37,165 nt of DNA from NCBI RefSeq assembly GCF_900659615.1, contig NZ_CAACUY010000075.1, forward strand, positions 1 to 37,165, read 5' to 3'. Positions 23,781-31,339 of the stretch are shown in pieces. How positions within the stretch are numbered: position 1 is the stretch's first letter; the number at the start of each line of letters is the position of its first letter. The translations under genes and the position numbers were made by a program. The notes below the pieces were generated by a model. The model was not told the DNA's origin and ran no database searches. It saw nothing but the letters and a program-made list of their open reading frames with translations. Source of the DNA: Actinomadura fibrosa (GTDB lineage: Bacteria; Actinomycetota; Actinomycetes; Streptosporangiales; Streptosporangiaceae).

Positions 23781-24698
23781 ATGACGGTGGCGGACGGCCC
23801 GCTGGAATGGCTGGCACTCGCGCGCGGGACGCTGAACCGCGTCGCGCTGCACCGGCGCGACGACGCCTGGCTGGAGGCGGCGTGGGCCGACCCGCGCTCC
23901 CGCGTCCTCGTGGTGGAGGACGGCCAGGTCCTCGTGACGCACGAGCCCGCCCCGGCGCTCGTCTTCGTCCCGCCCGACCGGGCGCCCGGCGGCGACCGCT
24001 GGCTGCTCGGCGTCGACGACGACGGCACCGCCTACTTCGGCGTCCCCGGCCCGCTGCCCGCCGTCGAGGGGGCGGAACCGGCCGGGCTCCGCCGCGTCGG
24101 CGCGCTCCTCGCCGACCGCGACTCCGGCCTGCTCACCCACCTCGTCGCGCTGGAGCACTGGCACGCCACCCACCGGTTCTGCCCGCGCTGCGGCGCCGAG
24201 ACGGAGGTCACCGCCGCGGGCCACGTGCGCGTCTGCCCGAAGGACGGCTCCCAGCACTTCCCGCGCGTCGACCCCGCCGTGATCATGCTGGTCACCGACG
24301 CCGACGACCGGATCCTGCTGGCCCGCGGCCCGCAGTGGCCCGCCGACCGCCGCTCGATCCTCGCCGGGTTCGTCGAGCCGGGCGAGTCGCTGGAGCAGGC
24401 CGTCGCCCGCGAGGTGGAGGAGGAGGTCGGCCTCGCCGTCCGCGACGTCCGCTACCTCGGCAGCCAGCCGTGGCCGCTGCCGCAGAGCCTGATGCTCGGG
24501 TTCACCGCCAAGGCCGACGGGGACGTCCCGCTCCGCCCCGACCCGGAGGAGATCCTGGACGCCGCCTGGTACACCCGCGACGAGCTCCGCGCCGCGATCG
24601 ACGCGGGCGAGATCGTCGCACCGGGCCCGCTGTCCATCGCCGCCCAGCTCATCATGCGCTGGTACGGCGCCGACCTCCCCAAGATGCCTCCCTTCTGA
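23781..24698 (+). CDS. nudC: NudC: NADH pyrophosphatase / NAD-decapping Nudix hydrolase
   Basis: A 305-residue protein with the NudC layout: N-terminal domain, a zinc-ribbon-like segment (FCPRCGAE ... RVCPKDG), a Nudix box GFVEPGESLEQAVAREVEEEVGL and the specificity motif SQPWPLPQSLM. It hydrolyses NADH and can remove NAD caps from RNA. Only three of the four classical zinc cysteines are present (the fourth position is in the DGSQHFPR stretch), so metal binding may be altered. GGGGAGGA at 23768-23775 supports the start. It lies 33 nt after the M20 gene; in mycobacteria nudC also sits between adnAB and mrx1-uvrD2. Confidence 0.92.
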   Translation: MTVADGPLEWLALARGTLNRVALHRRDDAWLEAAWADPRSRVLVVEDGQVLVTHEPAPALVFVPPDRAPGGDRWLLGVDDDGTAYFGVPGPLPAVEGAEPAGLRRVGALLADRDSGLLTHLVALEHWHATHRFCPRCGAETEVTAAGHVRVCPKDGSQHFPRVDPAVIMLVTDADDRILLARGPQWPADRRSILAGFVEPGESLEQAVAREVEEEVGLAVRDVRYLGSQPWPLPQSLMLGFTAKADGDVPLRPDPEEILDAAWYTRDELRAAIDAGEIVAPGPLSIAAQLIMRWYGADLPKMPPF

Positions 24699-24719
24699 CG
24701 GAGGCGATGGATAGAGTTC

Positions 24720-24748
24720 AACCGCCCTGCGCACGCGGGGATGGTCCC
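24720..24748 (+). CRISPR. Isolated type I-E CRISPR repeat-like sequence (possible relic)
   Basis: The last 19 nt, CGCACGCGGGGATGGTCCC, equal the 3' part of the 29-nt type I-E repeat that I recall from many actinomycetes; the first 10 nt (aaccgccctg) match only about half. The repeat hairpin survives: CCCTGCG pairs with CGCGGGG around CA with one G-U pair. Exactly 61 nt later (one 29-nt repeat plus a 32-nt spacer) a poorer copy begins at 24781 with gtgcttccgg. No cas genes or further copies are visible, so this would be a relic, not a working array. Consensus is from memory. Confidence 0.5.
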
Positions 24749-24780
24749 CAAACGGTGCCGACGATTCTTTAGCCGGACGG

Positions 24781-24809
24781 GTGCTTCCGGCCTCTGCCGG
24801 AATGCGAAG
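24781..24809 (+). repeat. Candidate degenerate terminal CRISPR repeat / hairpin
   Basis: Begins GTGCT like actinomycete I-E repeats and keeps about 16 of 29 positions, with TTCCGG/CCGGAA arms (24785-24790, 24797-24802). Its spacing from 24720 is exactly 61 nt. The 32 nt between (24749-24780) would be a single spacer. Equally, this could simply be a GC hairpin beside the following terminator. Confidence 0.3.
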
Positions 24810-24835
24810 GCCCGCCGACTCGGTCGGCGGGCCTT
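24807..24835. terminator. Strong bidirectional intrinsic terminator
   Basis: aaggcccgccga and tcggcgggcctt form a 12-bp stem around a five-base centre (ctcgg). A TTCT tail follows on the plus strand and a TTCGC-type tail on the minus strand. It lies between the convergent nudC and mycoredoxin genes and can end transcription from both. Confidence 0.85.
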
Positions 24836-24848
24836 CTGCGTGCGCTGG

Positions 24849-25130
24849 TCAGGCGAGGGAGGCGAGCTTCGCCTTGACCGCCTTGGCGCTGGGGTTCGTC
24901 GCCGCGGAGCCGTCCGGGTACAAGATCGTCGGGACGGTCGCATTGCCGCCGTTGACGCTCATCACGAACTCGGCGGCGGCCGGGTCGCGCTCGATGTCGA
25001 TCTCCACCATCTCGATGCCGTCGCGGGCGAGCTGGCTCTTGAGCCGCCGGCAGAACCCGCACCACGTCGTCGTGTACATGGTGAGCTGCCCGGCCGGCCC
25101 CTTGGCCCGTTCGGTGGTCGGCGTCGCCAT
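24849..25130 (-). CDS. mrx1: Mycoredoxin (Mrx1), glutaredoxin fold
   Basis: A 93-residue thioredoxin-fold oxidoreductase. The active site is TTTWCGFCRRLKSQL, a CxxC of the CGFC type; the cis-Pro is in NATVPTILYPDGS. Mycoredoxin reduces protein-mycothiol mixed disulfides in the cytoplasm of actinomycetes. The ATG at 25130 starts MATPTTERAKG; a GAGGGAG stretch lies about ten bases upstream. Divergent from uvrD2 (165-nt gap) and convergent with nudC, the same triad as Rv3198c-Rv3198A-Rv3199c in M. tuberculosis, which supports the assignment. Confidence 0.9.
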   Translation of the reverse strand: MATPTTERAKGPAGQLTMYTTTWCGFCRRLKSQLARDGIEMVEIDIERDPAAAEFVMSVNGGNATVPTILYPDGSAATNPSAKAVKAKLASLA

Positions 25131-25295
25131 CGGTGCGTCGTCTCCCTCGTTCGTTCGTACGATCTGTTCGGATACGCGTATCGAAGAACAGCGCGTCCCC
25201 GTTTCGCATTCCTTACCCGCCGTCCGGAGGGGAACCCTCGCGGGGGAGATCCGCGTCATGGCGAGCGGGGCGCCGCCGGCTGGAAGGATGGGGGG

Positions 25296-27371
25296 ATGGT
25301 GGCTGACTCGGTGCTGGAGGGGCTCGACCCCGACCAGCGGGCGGTGGCGGAGGCCGTGAAGGGCCCGGTGTGCGTGCTGGCGGGCGCCGGCACCGGCAAG
25401 ACGAGGGCGATCACCCACCGGATCGCCTACGCGACGCTGACCGGCGTGGTGACCCCGCAGCGGGTGCTGGCCGTGACGTTCACCACGCGCGCGGCGGGCG
25501 AGCTGCGGAGCCGGCTGCGGCAGCTCGGCGCCCCCGGCGTCCAGGCGCGGACGTTCCACGCGGCGGCGCTGCGCCAGCTCACCTACTTCTGGCCGCGGGT
25601 GATCGGCGGCGAGCCGCCCAAGATCCTCAACTCCAAGATCGGCCTGGTGGCGGACGCGGCGCGCGCGTGCCGGCTGTCGTTCGGCGGCACCGAGCTGCGC
25701 GACGTCGCGGCCGAGATCGAGTGGGCCAAGGTGACCCAGAACCGCCCCGAGGACTACGCCGCCGCGGTCGTGCGCGCCGCGCGCAGGCCGCCCGCCGACG
25801 TCGTCGACGTGGCGCGGGTCTACGCGATGTACGAGCAGCTCCGCCGGGAGCGCAACCTCCTCGACTTCGAGGGGATGCTGGAGCTGACGGCGGCCGTCCT
25901 CACCGAGCACCGCGAGGTCGCGAACCAGGTCCGCGAGCAGTACCGGTACTTCGTCGTGGACGAGTTCCAGGACGTCAACCCGCTCCAGAAGATGCTGCTC
26001 GACACCTGGCTCGGCGACCGCGACGACCTGTGCGTCGTCGGCGACCCCAACCAGACGATCTACTCCTTCACCGGCGCCAGCCCGTCCTACCTGCTCGACT
26101 TCACCCGCGAGCACCCGGACGCGACGGTGGTCAGGCTCGTCCGCGACTACCGGTCGACGCCGCAGGTCGTCCGGCTCGCGAACGGCGTGATCGGGCAGGC
26201 GCGGGGCGAGGGCGCGGCGCGGCAGAAACTGGAACTGGTCGCGCAGCGGCCCGACGGCCCGGATCCCGTCTTCAACGAGTACGACGACGAGATCGCCGAG
26301 GCCGACGACGCCGCCCGCCGCGCCCGCAAGCTCATCGACGAGGGCGTCCCGGCGCGGGAGATCGCGATCCTGTACCGGATCAACGCCCAGTCGGGGACGT
26401 ACGAGGCGGCGCTCGCGGCGGCGGGCGTCCCGTACGTCCTGCGCGGCGCGGAGCGGTTCTTCGAGCGGCCCGAGGTCCGGGAGGCCGTCGTCCGGCTGCG
26501 CGGCGCGGCCCGCGCGGGCGCCGACGCCGAGACCGACGGCACCGGGCTGATCCACACCGTCCGGCACGTCCTGTCCGGGGCGGGGTTCTCCGACCGGCCG
26601 CCCGAGGGCACGGGCGCGGTCCGCGCGCGCTGGGAGTCGCTCGCCGCGCTCGCGCAGCTCGCCGAGGACATGGCCGCCGACGACCCGCGCGCCGGCCTGC
26701 CCGAGTTCGTCGCCGAGCTGGAGGAGCGCGCCGCCGCCCAGCACGCGCCGCCGCTGGAGGGCGTCACGCTGGCGTCGCTGCACGCCGCGAAGGGCCTGGA
26801 GTGGGACGCGGTGTTCCTCGTCGGGCTCGTCGAGGGCACGGTCCCGATCATCTACGCGAAGACGCCCGCGCAGGTCGAGGAGGAGCGCCGGCTGCTGTAC
26901 GTCGGCGTCACGCGGGCGCGCGTCCACCTCTCGCTGTCGTGGGCGCTGTCCCGCTCGCCCGGTGGGTCGTCGCAGCGCCGCCCGTCCCGGTTCCTGAGCG
27001 GCCTGACGTCCAAGACCGCCACCCACACCCCCGCGCGCGTCGACCGGACGAAGCGGCGCGCCGGGAAGGGCCCGCAGCCGTGCCGCGTGTGCGGCCGCCC
27101 GCTGACCGCCGCCGTCGAGCGCAAGCTCGGCCGCTGCGAGGACTGCCCGTCCGAGCTGAACGAGGAGCTGCTCATCGCGCTGAAGGAGTGGCGCGCGGAG
27201 GTGTCGGCCGAGCAGCGGATCCCCGCGTACGTGGTGTTCACCGACGCGACCCTCCAGGCGATCGCCGAGCACGCCCCCGAGTCGCGGGAGGAGCTGGCCC
27301 GCATCCCCGGCGTCGGCAAGACCAAGCTCGACCGCTACGGCGACGCCGTCCTCGGCCTCTGCGGCGCCTGA
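25296..27371 (+). CDS. uvrD2: UvrD2: SF1 DNA helicase with tetracysteine and HRDC domains
   Basis: A 691-residue 3'-5' DNA helicase. Motor motifs: Walker A LAGAGTGKT, LAVTFTTRAAGEL, ARTFHAAALRQL, VVDEFQDVNPLQ, VVGDPNQTIYSFTGAS, LASLHAAKGLEWDAVF and RLLYVGVTRARVHL. After the motor comes a four-cysteine block (CRVCGRPLTAAVERKLGRCEDC, near residue 595) and a C-terminal HRDC domain (LLIALKEWRAEVSAEQRIPAYVVF ... RIPGVGKTKLDRYGD). This combination is diagnostic of UvrD2, which is essential in M. tuberculosis. ATG at 25296 after GGAAGGATGGGGGG. The 165-nt gap to mrx1 shows no strong operator. Confidence 0.95.
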   Translation: MVADSVLEGLDPDQRAVAEAVKGPVCVLAGAGTGKTRAITHRIAYATLTGVVTPQRVLAVTFTTRAAGELRSRLRQLGAPGVQARTFHAAALRQLTYFWPRVIGGEPPKILNSKIGLVADAARACRLSFGGTELRDVAAEIEWAKVTQNRPEDYAAAVVRAARRPPADVVDVARVYAMYEQLRRERNLLDFEGMLELTAAVLTEHREVANQVREQYRYFVVDEFQDVNPLQKMLLDTWLGDRDDLCVVGDPNQTIYSFTGASPSYLLDFTREHPDATVVRLVRDYRSTPQVVRLANGVIGQARGEGAARQKLELVAQRPDGPDPVFNEYDDEIAEADDAARRARKLIDEGVPAREIAILYRINAQSGTYEAALAAAGVPYVLRGAERFFERPEVREAVVRLRGAARAGADAETDGTGLIHTVRHVLSGAGFSDRPPEGTGAVRARWESLAALAQLAEDMAADDPRAGLPEFVAELEERAAAQHAPPLEGVTLASLHAAKGLEWDAVFLVGLVEGTVPIIYAKTPAQVEEERRLLYVGVTRARVHLSLSWALSRSPGGSSQRRPSRFLSGLTSKTATHTPARVDRTKRRAGKGPQPCRVCGRPLTAAVERKLGRCEDCPSELNEELLIALKEWRAEVSAEQRIPAYVVFTDATLQAIAEHAPESREELARIPGVGKTKLDRYGDAVLGLCGA

Positions 27372-27442
27372 CCCGGAGCGACGCGGGGGCTACCAGGGGG
27401 TGAGACCCCGCTCACACGGGGCGATACGGAAGACTGGCCGGC

Positions 27443-28306
27443 GTGAAGGAGTCACTGAAGTCGCTGCTGGACCTGCTGGACCTCGAACAGATCGAGAACG
27501 ACATCTTCCGCGGGCGCAGCCCCGAAGACCGGCAGCAGCGGGTCTTCGGCGGCCAGGTCGCCGGGCAGGCGCTCGTCGCCGCCGGCCGCACCGTCCCGGT
27601 GAACCGGCCCGTGCACTCGCTGCACGCCTACTTCATCCGGCCGGGCGACCCGTCGGTCCCGCTCGTCTACACGGTCGACCGCGTCCGCGACGGCCGGTCC
27701 TTCACCACGCGCCGGGTCACGGCCATCCAGCACGGCAAGGCGATCTTCACGCTGTCGGCGTCGTTCCAGATCGTCGAGGACGGCCCGGCCCACCAGGCGC
27801 CGATGCCGGAGGCGCCCGCGCCCGAGACGCTGCCGCACTCCCTGGAGCGCCTCACCCCGCTGTTCGGCGCGGTCGGCGCCCGCGAGTTCACCGAGCGCCG
27901 CCCCTTCGACGTCCGGCACGCGACGCCGCTGACGTGGGAGGCCGCGAAGGACCCGTCCCTCGCCACCCCCGAGTCGAAGGTGTGGCTGAAAGTGGACGGC
28001 GAGCTCCCGGACGACCCGCTCCTGCACGTCTGCCTGATGACGTACGCGTCCGACATGACGCTGCTCGACACCGTCCTGCTCAACCACGGCCTGGCCTGGG
28101 GCGACAAGCGGACGATGGGCGCCAGCCTCGACCACGCGATGTGGTTCCACCGCCCGTTCCGCGCGGACGACTGGCTGCTCTACTACCAGGACACGCCGTT
28201 CGCGGGCGGCGCCCGCGGCCTGGCGCGCGGCCAGGTGTTCACCCAGTCGGGCGAACTGGTCGTCTCCGTGATGCAGGAAGGCCTGGTCCGGGTCTCCGAC
28301 CGGTGA
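27443..28306 (+). CDS. tesB: Acyl-CoA thioesterase II (TesB)
   Basis: A 287-residue double hot-dog thioesterase that hydrolyses acyl-CoA to free acid and CoA. Motifs: RVFGGQVAGQALVAAGRTV and SLHAYFIRPGDP in the first hot-dog; the second has SDMTLLDT and GASLDHAMWFHRPFRADDWLLY, containing the catalytic Asp of the E. coli TesB Asp-Thr-Gln triad, with GARGLARGQVFTQSGELV supplying the Gln. GTG start at 27443. It follows uvrD2 by 71 nt, so co-transcription is possible. A ccgcccg/cgggcgg hairpin at 28338-28361 without a T-run may end the transcript. Confidence 0.93.
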   Translation: MKESLKSLLDLLDLEQIENDIFRGRSPEDRQQRVFGGQVAGQALVAAGRTVPVNRPVHSLHAYFIRPGDPSVPLVYTVDRVRDGRSFTTRRVTAIQHGKAIFTLSASFQIVEDGPAHQAPMPEAPAPETLPHSLERLTPLFGAVGAREFTERRPFDVRHATPLTWEAAKDPSLATPESKVWLKVDGELPDDPLLHVCLMTYASDMTLLDTVLLNHGLAWGDKRTMGASLDHAMWFHRPFRADDWLLYYQDTPFAGGARGLARGQVFTQSGELVVSVMQEGLVRVSDR

Positions 28307-28473
28307 TCCCGGGGAGGGCGGCGCCGGGTTCGGCGATCCGCCCGAATCGGGGGACGGGCGGGTGGGGGGCGTGCGATGATCGTTTCGTGCGGGGCTCCTG
28401 AGAGGCTTCGACGCCCGGCGGGCGGCCGAGGTTCCGCGGGAGCCGGGTGAAGTCGCCCACGAATCCGCAGGTC

Positions 28474-28512
28474 AAAAATACCTTGATTGATTTACCGCGG
28501 TCCCCGTACGCT
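28474..28512 (+). promoter_or_regulatory. whiB7 promoter with upstream AT-rich WhiB7 element
   Basis: AAAAATA (28474-28480) lies two bases before a TTGATT -35 (28483-28488); after an 18-bp spacer comes TACGCT (28507-28512). WhiB7 proteins activate promoters that carry an AT-rich block just upstream of the -35, including their own gene. In this GC-rich window the A/T run stands out sharply. Predicted transcription start is near 28519, giving a leader of about 575 nt before whiB7. Confidence 0.7.
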
Positions 28513-28583
28513 CGATGCGAGCAATCAACCGGCCGGTCCGGGTGGATCTTGAATCCGCCCGTGCGGCCCGAGGAGCCAGGAAG

Positions 28584-28979
28584 GTGGTGTGCAGTCCGGT
28601 GAACACGTTGATCAAATCCATGACGGCCTGGACCCCCGCATGCCCTGGCGCCTCGTCCGCCTATGCCGCGACCACCGTCCCGCTGCCGGCCGGCCCGAAG
28701 CCGGGCGGCTGCGCGCGGATCGACGGCGCGAGCGCGCCGTTCGGCGCCGACGCGCCGTTCGGCTGGGCGAACCCGGCCGGCGGGACCATCGAGTCCTTCG
28801 GCATGCGACTGCGCGGTCTCAATGATCTGCGCTCCGAGCAGCGAGTCCAGGACGAGCAGGGGCGACCTGTCTTCGAACTCATCGAGGACATGAGCACCCA
28901 GGCTCCGGCCACGGCCCACGTGGGCGCCTCCCTCAAGGGTGGCGTTTCGGGTCCGTACCCCTGGAGGCGACCGGTCTAG
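28584..28979 (+). CDS. Upstream ORF in the whiB7 leader (possible attenuation peptide)
   Basis: Up to 131 residues from a GTG with AGGAG eight bases upstream (28571-28575); the frame is also open from 28515, but that ATG precedes the predicted transcription start. Later starts are GTG 28599 and ATG 28620. The product (TAWTPACPGASSAYAATT ... GMRLRGLNDLRSEQRVQDEQGRPVFELIEDMS) matches no family I know; it is Ala/Pro/Gly rich first and charged later. Its TAG is 21 nt before the attenuator stem. In mycobacteria and Streptomyces, whiB7/wblC leaders carry an upstream ORF whose translation controls a terminator. That role is inferred from position. Confidence 0.5.
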   Translation: MVCSPVNTLIKSMTAWTPACPGASSAYAATTVPLPAGPKPGGCARIDGASAPFGADAPFGWANPAGGTIESFGMRLRGLNDLRSEQRVQDEQGRPVFELIEDMSTQAPATAHVGASLKGGVSGPYPWRRPV

Positions 28980-29000
28980 AAAGACACCGGCACAGCCCCC

Positions 29001-29041
29001 AGGCCGCGGATCCCGACACCGGATCCGCGGCCTTCTTATTT
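29001..29041 (+). terminator. Attenuator: intrinsic terminator in the whiB7 leader
   Basis: aggccgcggatcc and ggatccgcggcct form a perfect 13-bp stem with a 7-nt loop (cgacacc), followed by the T-rich tail tcttattt. It is 52 nt upstream of the whiB7 start and downstream of the leader ORF. A small competing hairpin ccggt/accgg (28971-28975 with 28986-28990) spans the leader ORF stop, and gacaccgg occurs twice (28983-28990, 29015-29022), so alternative folds exist. Expected role: premature termination unless ribosomes stall in the leader. Confidence 0.85.
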
Positions 29042-29092
29042 GCCCGGACAACCCACCGACACACCCGTTGAGATCCAACGAGAGGAACAAGG

Positions 29093-29380
29093 GTGACTGT
29101 GATGCAGGGGGCTCTCGCAGTGAGCGAGGAGGACCTCACTCTTCCGTGCCGGACCGACCCGGAGCTGTTCTTCGCCGAGGCTCCCGCCGACGTCGAGCTC
29201 GCCAAGGCCCTGTGCCTGGAGTGCCCGCTCCGCAAGGAGTGCCTCGCCGGCGCCCTTGAGCGCAAGGAGCCCTGGGGCGTCTGGGGCGGCGAGCTGTTCG
29301 TCCGCGGTGTGATCGTTCCGCGCAAGCGGCCCCGGGGCCGTCCGCGGAAGCACCCGGTCCCGGACGAAGTGGCCGTGTGA
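29093..29380 (+). CDS. whiB7: WhiB7 (WblC) antibiotic-resistance transcription activator
   Basis: A 95-residue Wbl protein with four Fe-S cluster cysteines (LPCRTD, then CLEC and KECLAG), the GVWGGE turn that contacts the sigma factor, and a C-terminal AT-hook RGRPRKHP that defines the WhiB7 subgroup. It binds region 4 of the housekeeping sigma factor and activates intrinsic resistance genes after ribosome-targeting antibiotics. GTG start at 29093 after GAGAGGAA; an ATG at 29102 is an alternative. Regulation is visible upstream: AT-rich promoter element, leader ORF and terminator. Confidence 0.95.
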   Translation: MTVMQGALAVSEEDLTLPCRTDPELFFAEAPADVELAKALCLECPLRKECLAGALERKEPWGVWGGELFVRGVIVPRKRPRGRPRKHPVPDEVAV

Positions 29381-29477
29381 GGCCATGATGCCGACCGTGC
29401 CGACGACCGACCGTACGAACCCCGGAGGCGCGGCCCCCGCGAGGGGACCGCGCCTCCGGGCGGCCGGGGAGAACGAG

Positions 29478-29672
29478 ATGACGTTGCTCAGCCAGGACCT
29501 GTCCCGGGAGCGAATACCCGCGACGGTCCCCGAGGACCTCGCGGCCCGGGTCCGGGCCCTGAGGCGCGCCCGGCGTGATGCCCAGACGAGGGCGTCCCGC
29601 GTGCGGCGCGTCCTGCTCGCGCCGACCGCGAGGACCGACCGTACCGAGGGCCACTCCCGGCCCGCCCGGTAG
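29478..29672 (+). CDS. Small basic protein downstream of whiB7
   Basis: A 64-residue Arg-rich protein, MTLLSQDLSRERIPATVPE followed by LAARVRALRRARRDAQTRASRVRR. Many actinomycetes encode small proteins with a similar start (hydrophobic 'L-S-x-x-L-x-R-E/D-R-I') and a basic helical rest, of unknown function. GGGGAG six bases before the ATG at 29478 supports translation. It is 97 nt after whiB7 and before the tandem hairpins, so it is probably in the whiB7 transcript. Confidence 0.6.
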   Translation: MTLLSQDLSRERIPATVPEDLAARVRALRRARRDAQTRASRVRRVLLAPTARTDRTEGHSRPAR

Positions 29673-29734
29673 CAGGCTCCCGCCCGCCCTTCTTGGATGG
29701 TTTGGCGGGCGGCGCCTCCCGGCGGGCACCGAGG

Positions 29735-29767
29735 GGCGCGTCCGGTGGCCCACTCACCGGACGCGCC
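29735..29767. terminator. Upstream hairpin of a tandem terminator pair
   Basis: ggcgcgtccggtg and caccggacgcgcc form a perfect 13-bp stem with a 7-nt loop (gcccact). No T-run follows directly; a second, stronger hairpin starts six bases later. Probably part of the same termination region. Confidence 0.65.
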
Positions 29768-29772
29768 GAACG

Positions 29773-29811
29773 AACGGGCCCCGCGCGCCTCATCAGCGCG
29801 CGGGGCCCGTT
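29773..29811. terminator. Strong bidirectional terminator between the whiB7 unit and ABC1 kinase
   Basis: aacgggccccgcgcgc and gcgcgcggggcccgtt form a 16-bp perfect stem with a 7-nt loop (ctcatca). Short T-rich ends on both strands make it usable from both sides. It is placed between the plus-strand small ORF (ends 29672) and the minus-strand kinase gene (ends 29831). Confidence 0.88.
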
Positions 29812-29830
29812 TCGGTTCCGGGGGCGGGTT

Positions 29831-31171
29831 TCAGCCGGTGACGAGCTCGCCGTCCTCGTCGTCGGCGAAGCCGGGAACCCACTTCAGCGACTCGGCGCGG
29901 GCCGGGATCTCGCATTCGAGCTGGCAGAGCACGCCGGTGCCCGCCGACAGCACCCGGTGGATGATCACGTACTCGGGCGGCAGGTTCAGCTGCCGGACGA
30001 CGTTCGTCGGGCGCAGGTCGGTGACCCGGGCGGCCATGTCGCGCAGCCACTCGCGGTTGAACTTGAACGTCTCGGTGACGAACGGCTCGGTGATCGGCGC
30101 CAGGAACGCCTGGAGCGACTCGGCGTCGACCTCGACGCCCTCGCGGATGAAGTCCTCCTGGCGGAGCGCGTCCTCGATCTCGTCGATGCCGGCCATCGTG
30201 CCGATCCGCAGCAGCAGGCCGAGCCGCTGCTGGAACCCGCCGGGGATGCGGTCCACGGCGCCGAAGTCGAGGACGCCGAGGCGGCCGTCCTCCAGCAGCC
30301 GGAAGTTCCCGGGGTGCGGGTCGCCGTGCAGCATGCCGGACCGCTTCGGACCGGACAGCAGGAAGCGGCAGTAGAGGAGGGCGACGTGGTTCCGCGTCTC
30401 CTGGTCGCCCTCACTGATGATCTTCGAGAGCGGGGTGCCGTCCATCCACTCGGTGACGAGCACGTCCCCGGACTGGGCGATCACCTCCGGGATGAAGAAG
30501 TCGGGATCGCCGGCGTAGGCGTCGCGGATGACCGTCTGCGACTCGGCCTCGATCGTGTAGTCGAGCTCCTCGACCACCCGCTCCTTCAGCTCGGCGAGCA
30601 TCGACTTGACGTCCAGCCCCGGCATCAGGACGCCGAACAGCCGGCCGAGCCGGGCGAGCTGGTTGAAGTCGCTGATCAGCGCCTTGCCGGCGCCCGGGTA
30701 CTGCACCTTGACGGCGACGGCGCGGCCGTCGTGCCAGACCGCCCGGTGCACCTGGCCGATGGACGCGGCCGCGGCGGGCCTGTCGTCGAAGGACGCGAAG
30801 CTGTCCCGCCAGTCCTCGCCGAGCGCCCCGGCGAGCACCTTGTGCACGGTGGACGCGGGCAGCGGGGGAGCGGCCTCCTGGAGCTTGGTCAGCGTGGCGC
30901 GGTAGGGGCCCGCGATCTCGGGCGGCAGCGCCGCCTCGAAGATCGAGAGCATCTGGCCGAGCTTCATCGCCCCGCCCTTGAGCTCGCCGAGCACCTTGAA
31001 CAGCTGCTCGGCGGTGCGGGTCTGGATCTCCATGGCGACGGCCTCGGCCGGGCGGCCGAAGGTGCGCTTGCCGACCCCGAGCGCGGTGCGCCCCGCGAAG
31101 CCGAGGGGGAGGGACGCCAGCTTGGCTGACCGCGTCACCGCGCGGCGGGGAAGATCGCTCACGCGGTCCAT
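29831..31171 (-). CDS. ABC1/UbiB-family atypical kinase (Rv3197-like)
   Basis: A 446-residue UbiB/ADCK-type protein. Family blocks: KLGQMLSIFEAALP (KxGQ motif), PAAAASIGQVHRAVW (Ala-rich nucleotide loop), VAVKVQYPG (Lys), RVVEELDYTIEAES (ExD), GMLHGDPHPGNFRLLEDGRLGVLDFGAVDR (catalytic HGDPHPGN and DFG-like). These atypical kinases/ATPases support lipid-quinone metabolism; Rv3197, beside whiB7 in M. tuberculosis, has been reported as a macrolide-binding ATPase linked to resistance. I chose the ATG at 31171 because it gives the length of Rv3197; ATG 31186 is possible. Conserved pairing with whiB7 supports a role in the same stress. Confidence 0.88.
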   Translation of the reverse strand: MDRVSDLPRRAVTRSAKLASLPLGFAGRTALGVGKRTFGRPAEAVAMEIQTRTAEQLFKVLGELKGGAMKLGQMLSIFEAALPPEIAGPYRATLTKLQEAAPPLPASTVHKVLAGALGEDWRDSFASFDDRPAAAASIGQVHRAVWHDGRAVAVKVQYPGAGKALISDFNQLARLGRLFGVLMPGLDVKSMLAELKERVVEELDYTIEAESQTVIRDAYAGDPDFFIPEVIAQSGDVLVTEWMDGTPLSKIISEGDQETRNHVALLYCRFLLSGPKRSGMLHGDPHPGNFRLLEDGRLGVLDFGAVDRIPGGFQQRLGLLLRIGTMAGIDEIEDALRQEDFIREGVEVDAESLQAFLAPITEPFVTETFKFNREWLRDMAARVTDLRPTNVVRQLNLPPEYVIIHRVLSAGTGVLCQLECEIPARAESLKWVPGFADDEDGELVTG

Positions 31172-31339
31172 TGTCCGCGATGGCATCTCGTTCGCGCCAC
31201 AACCAACGGCAACAAATCCGGGCCGCTGTCTCATCTACCCTGCCTCACCTGCGCGGACGTGGTAAGTGTGCGCTTTCTCACGCGGAGTTCGGGACCCTGT
31301 CCGCACCGCCCCGGGACCCCGCGCGGTACGGTTCCGCCC

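Noticed and set aside
18531..24734. A 2067-residue minus-strand reading frame
   Set aside because: Only its last part (18531-20123) is a real IucA/IucC gene; the rest is antisense to the HD, M20 and NudC genes and out of frame with the ATP-grasp gene.
24720..24809. A functional CRISPR array
   Set aside because: At most one good and one poor repeat, no leader recognised, and no cas genes in the window.
28515..28583. ATG at 28515 as start of the whiB7 leader ORF
   Set aside because: It lies at or before the predicted transcription start (about 28519) and has no ribosome site; GTG 28584 after AGGAG fits better.
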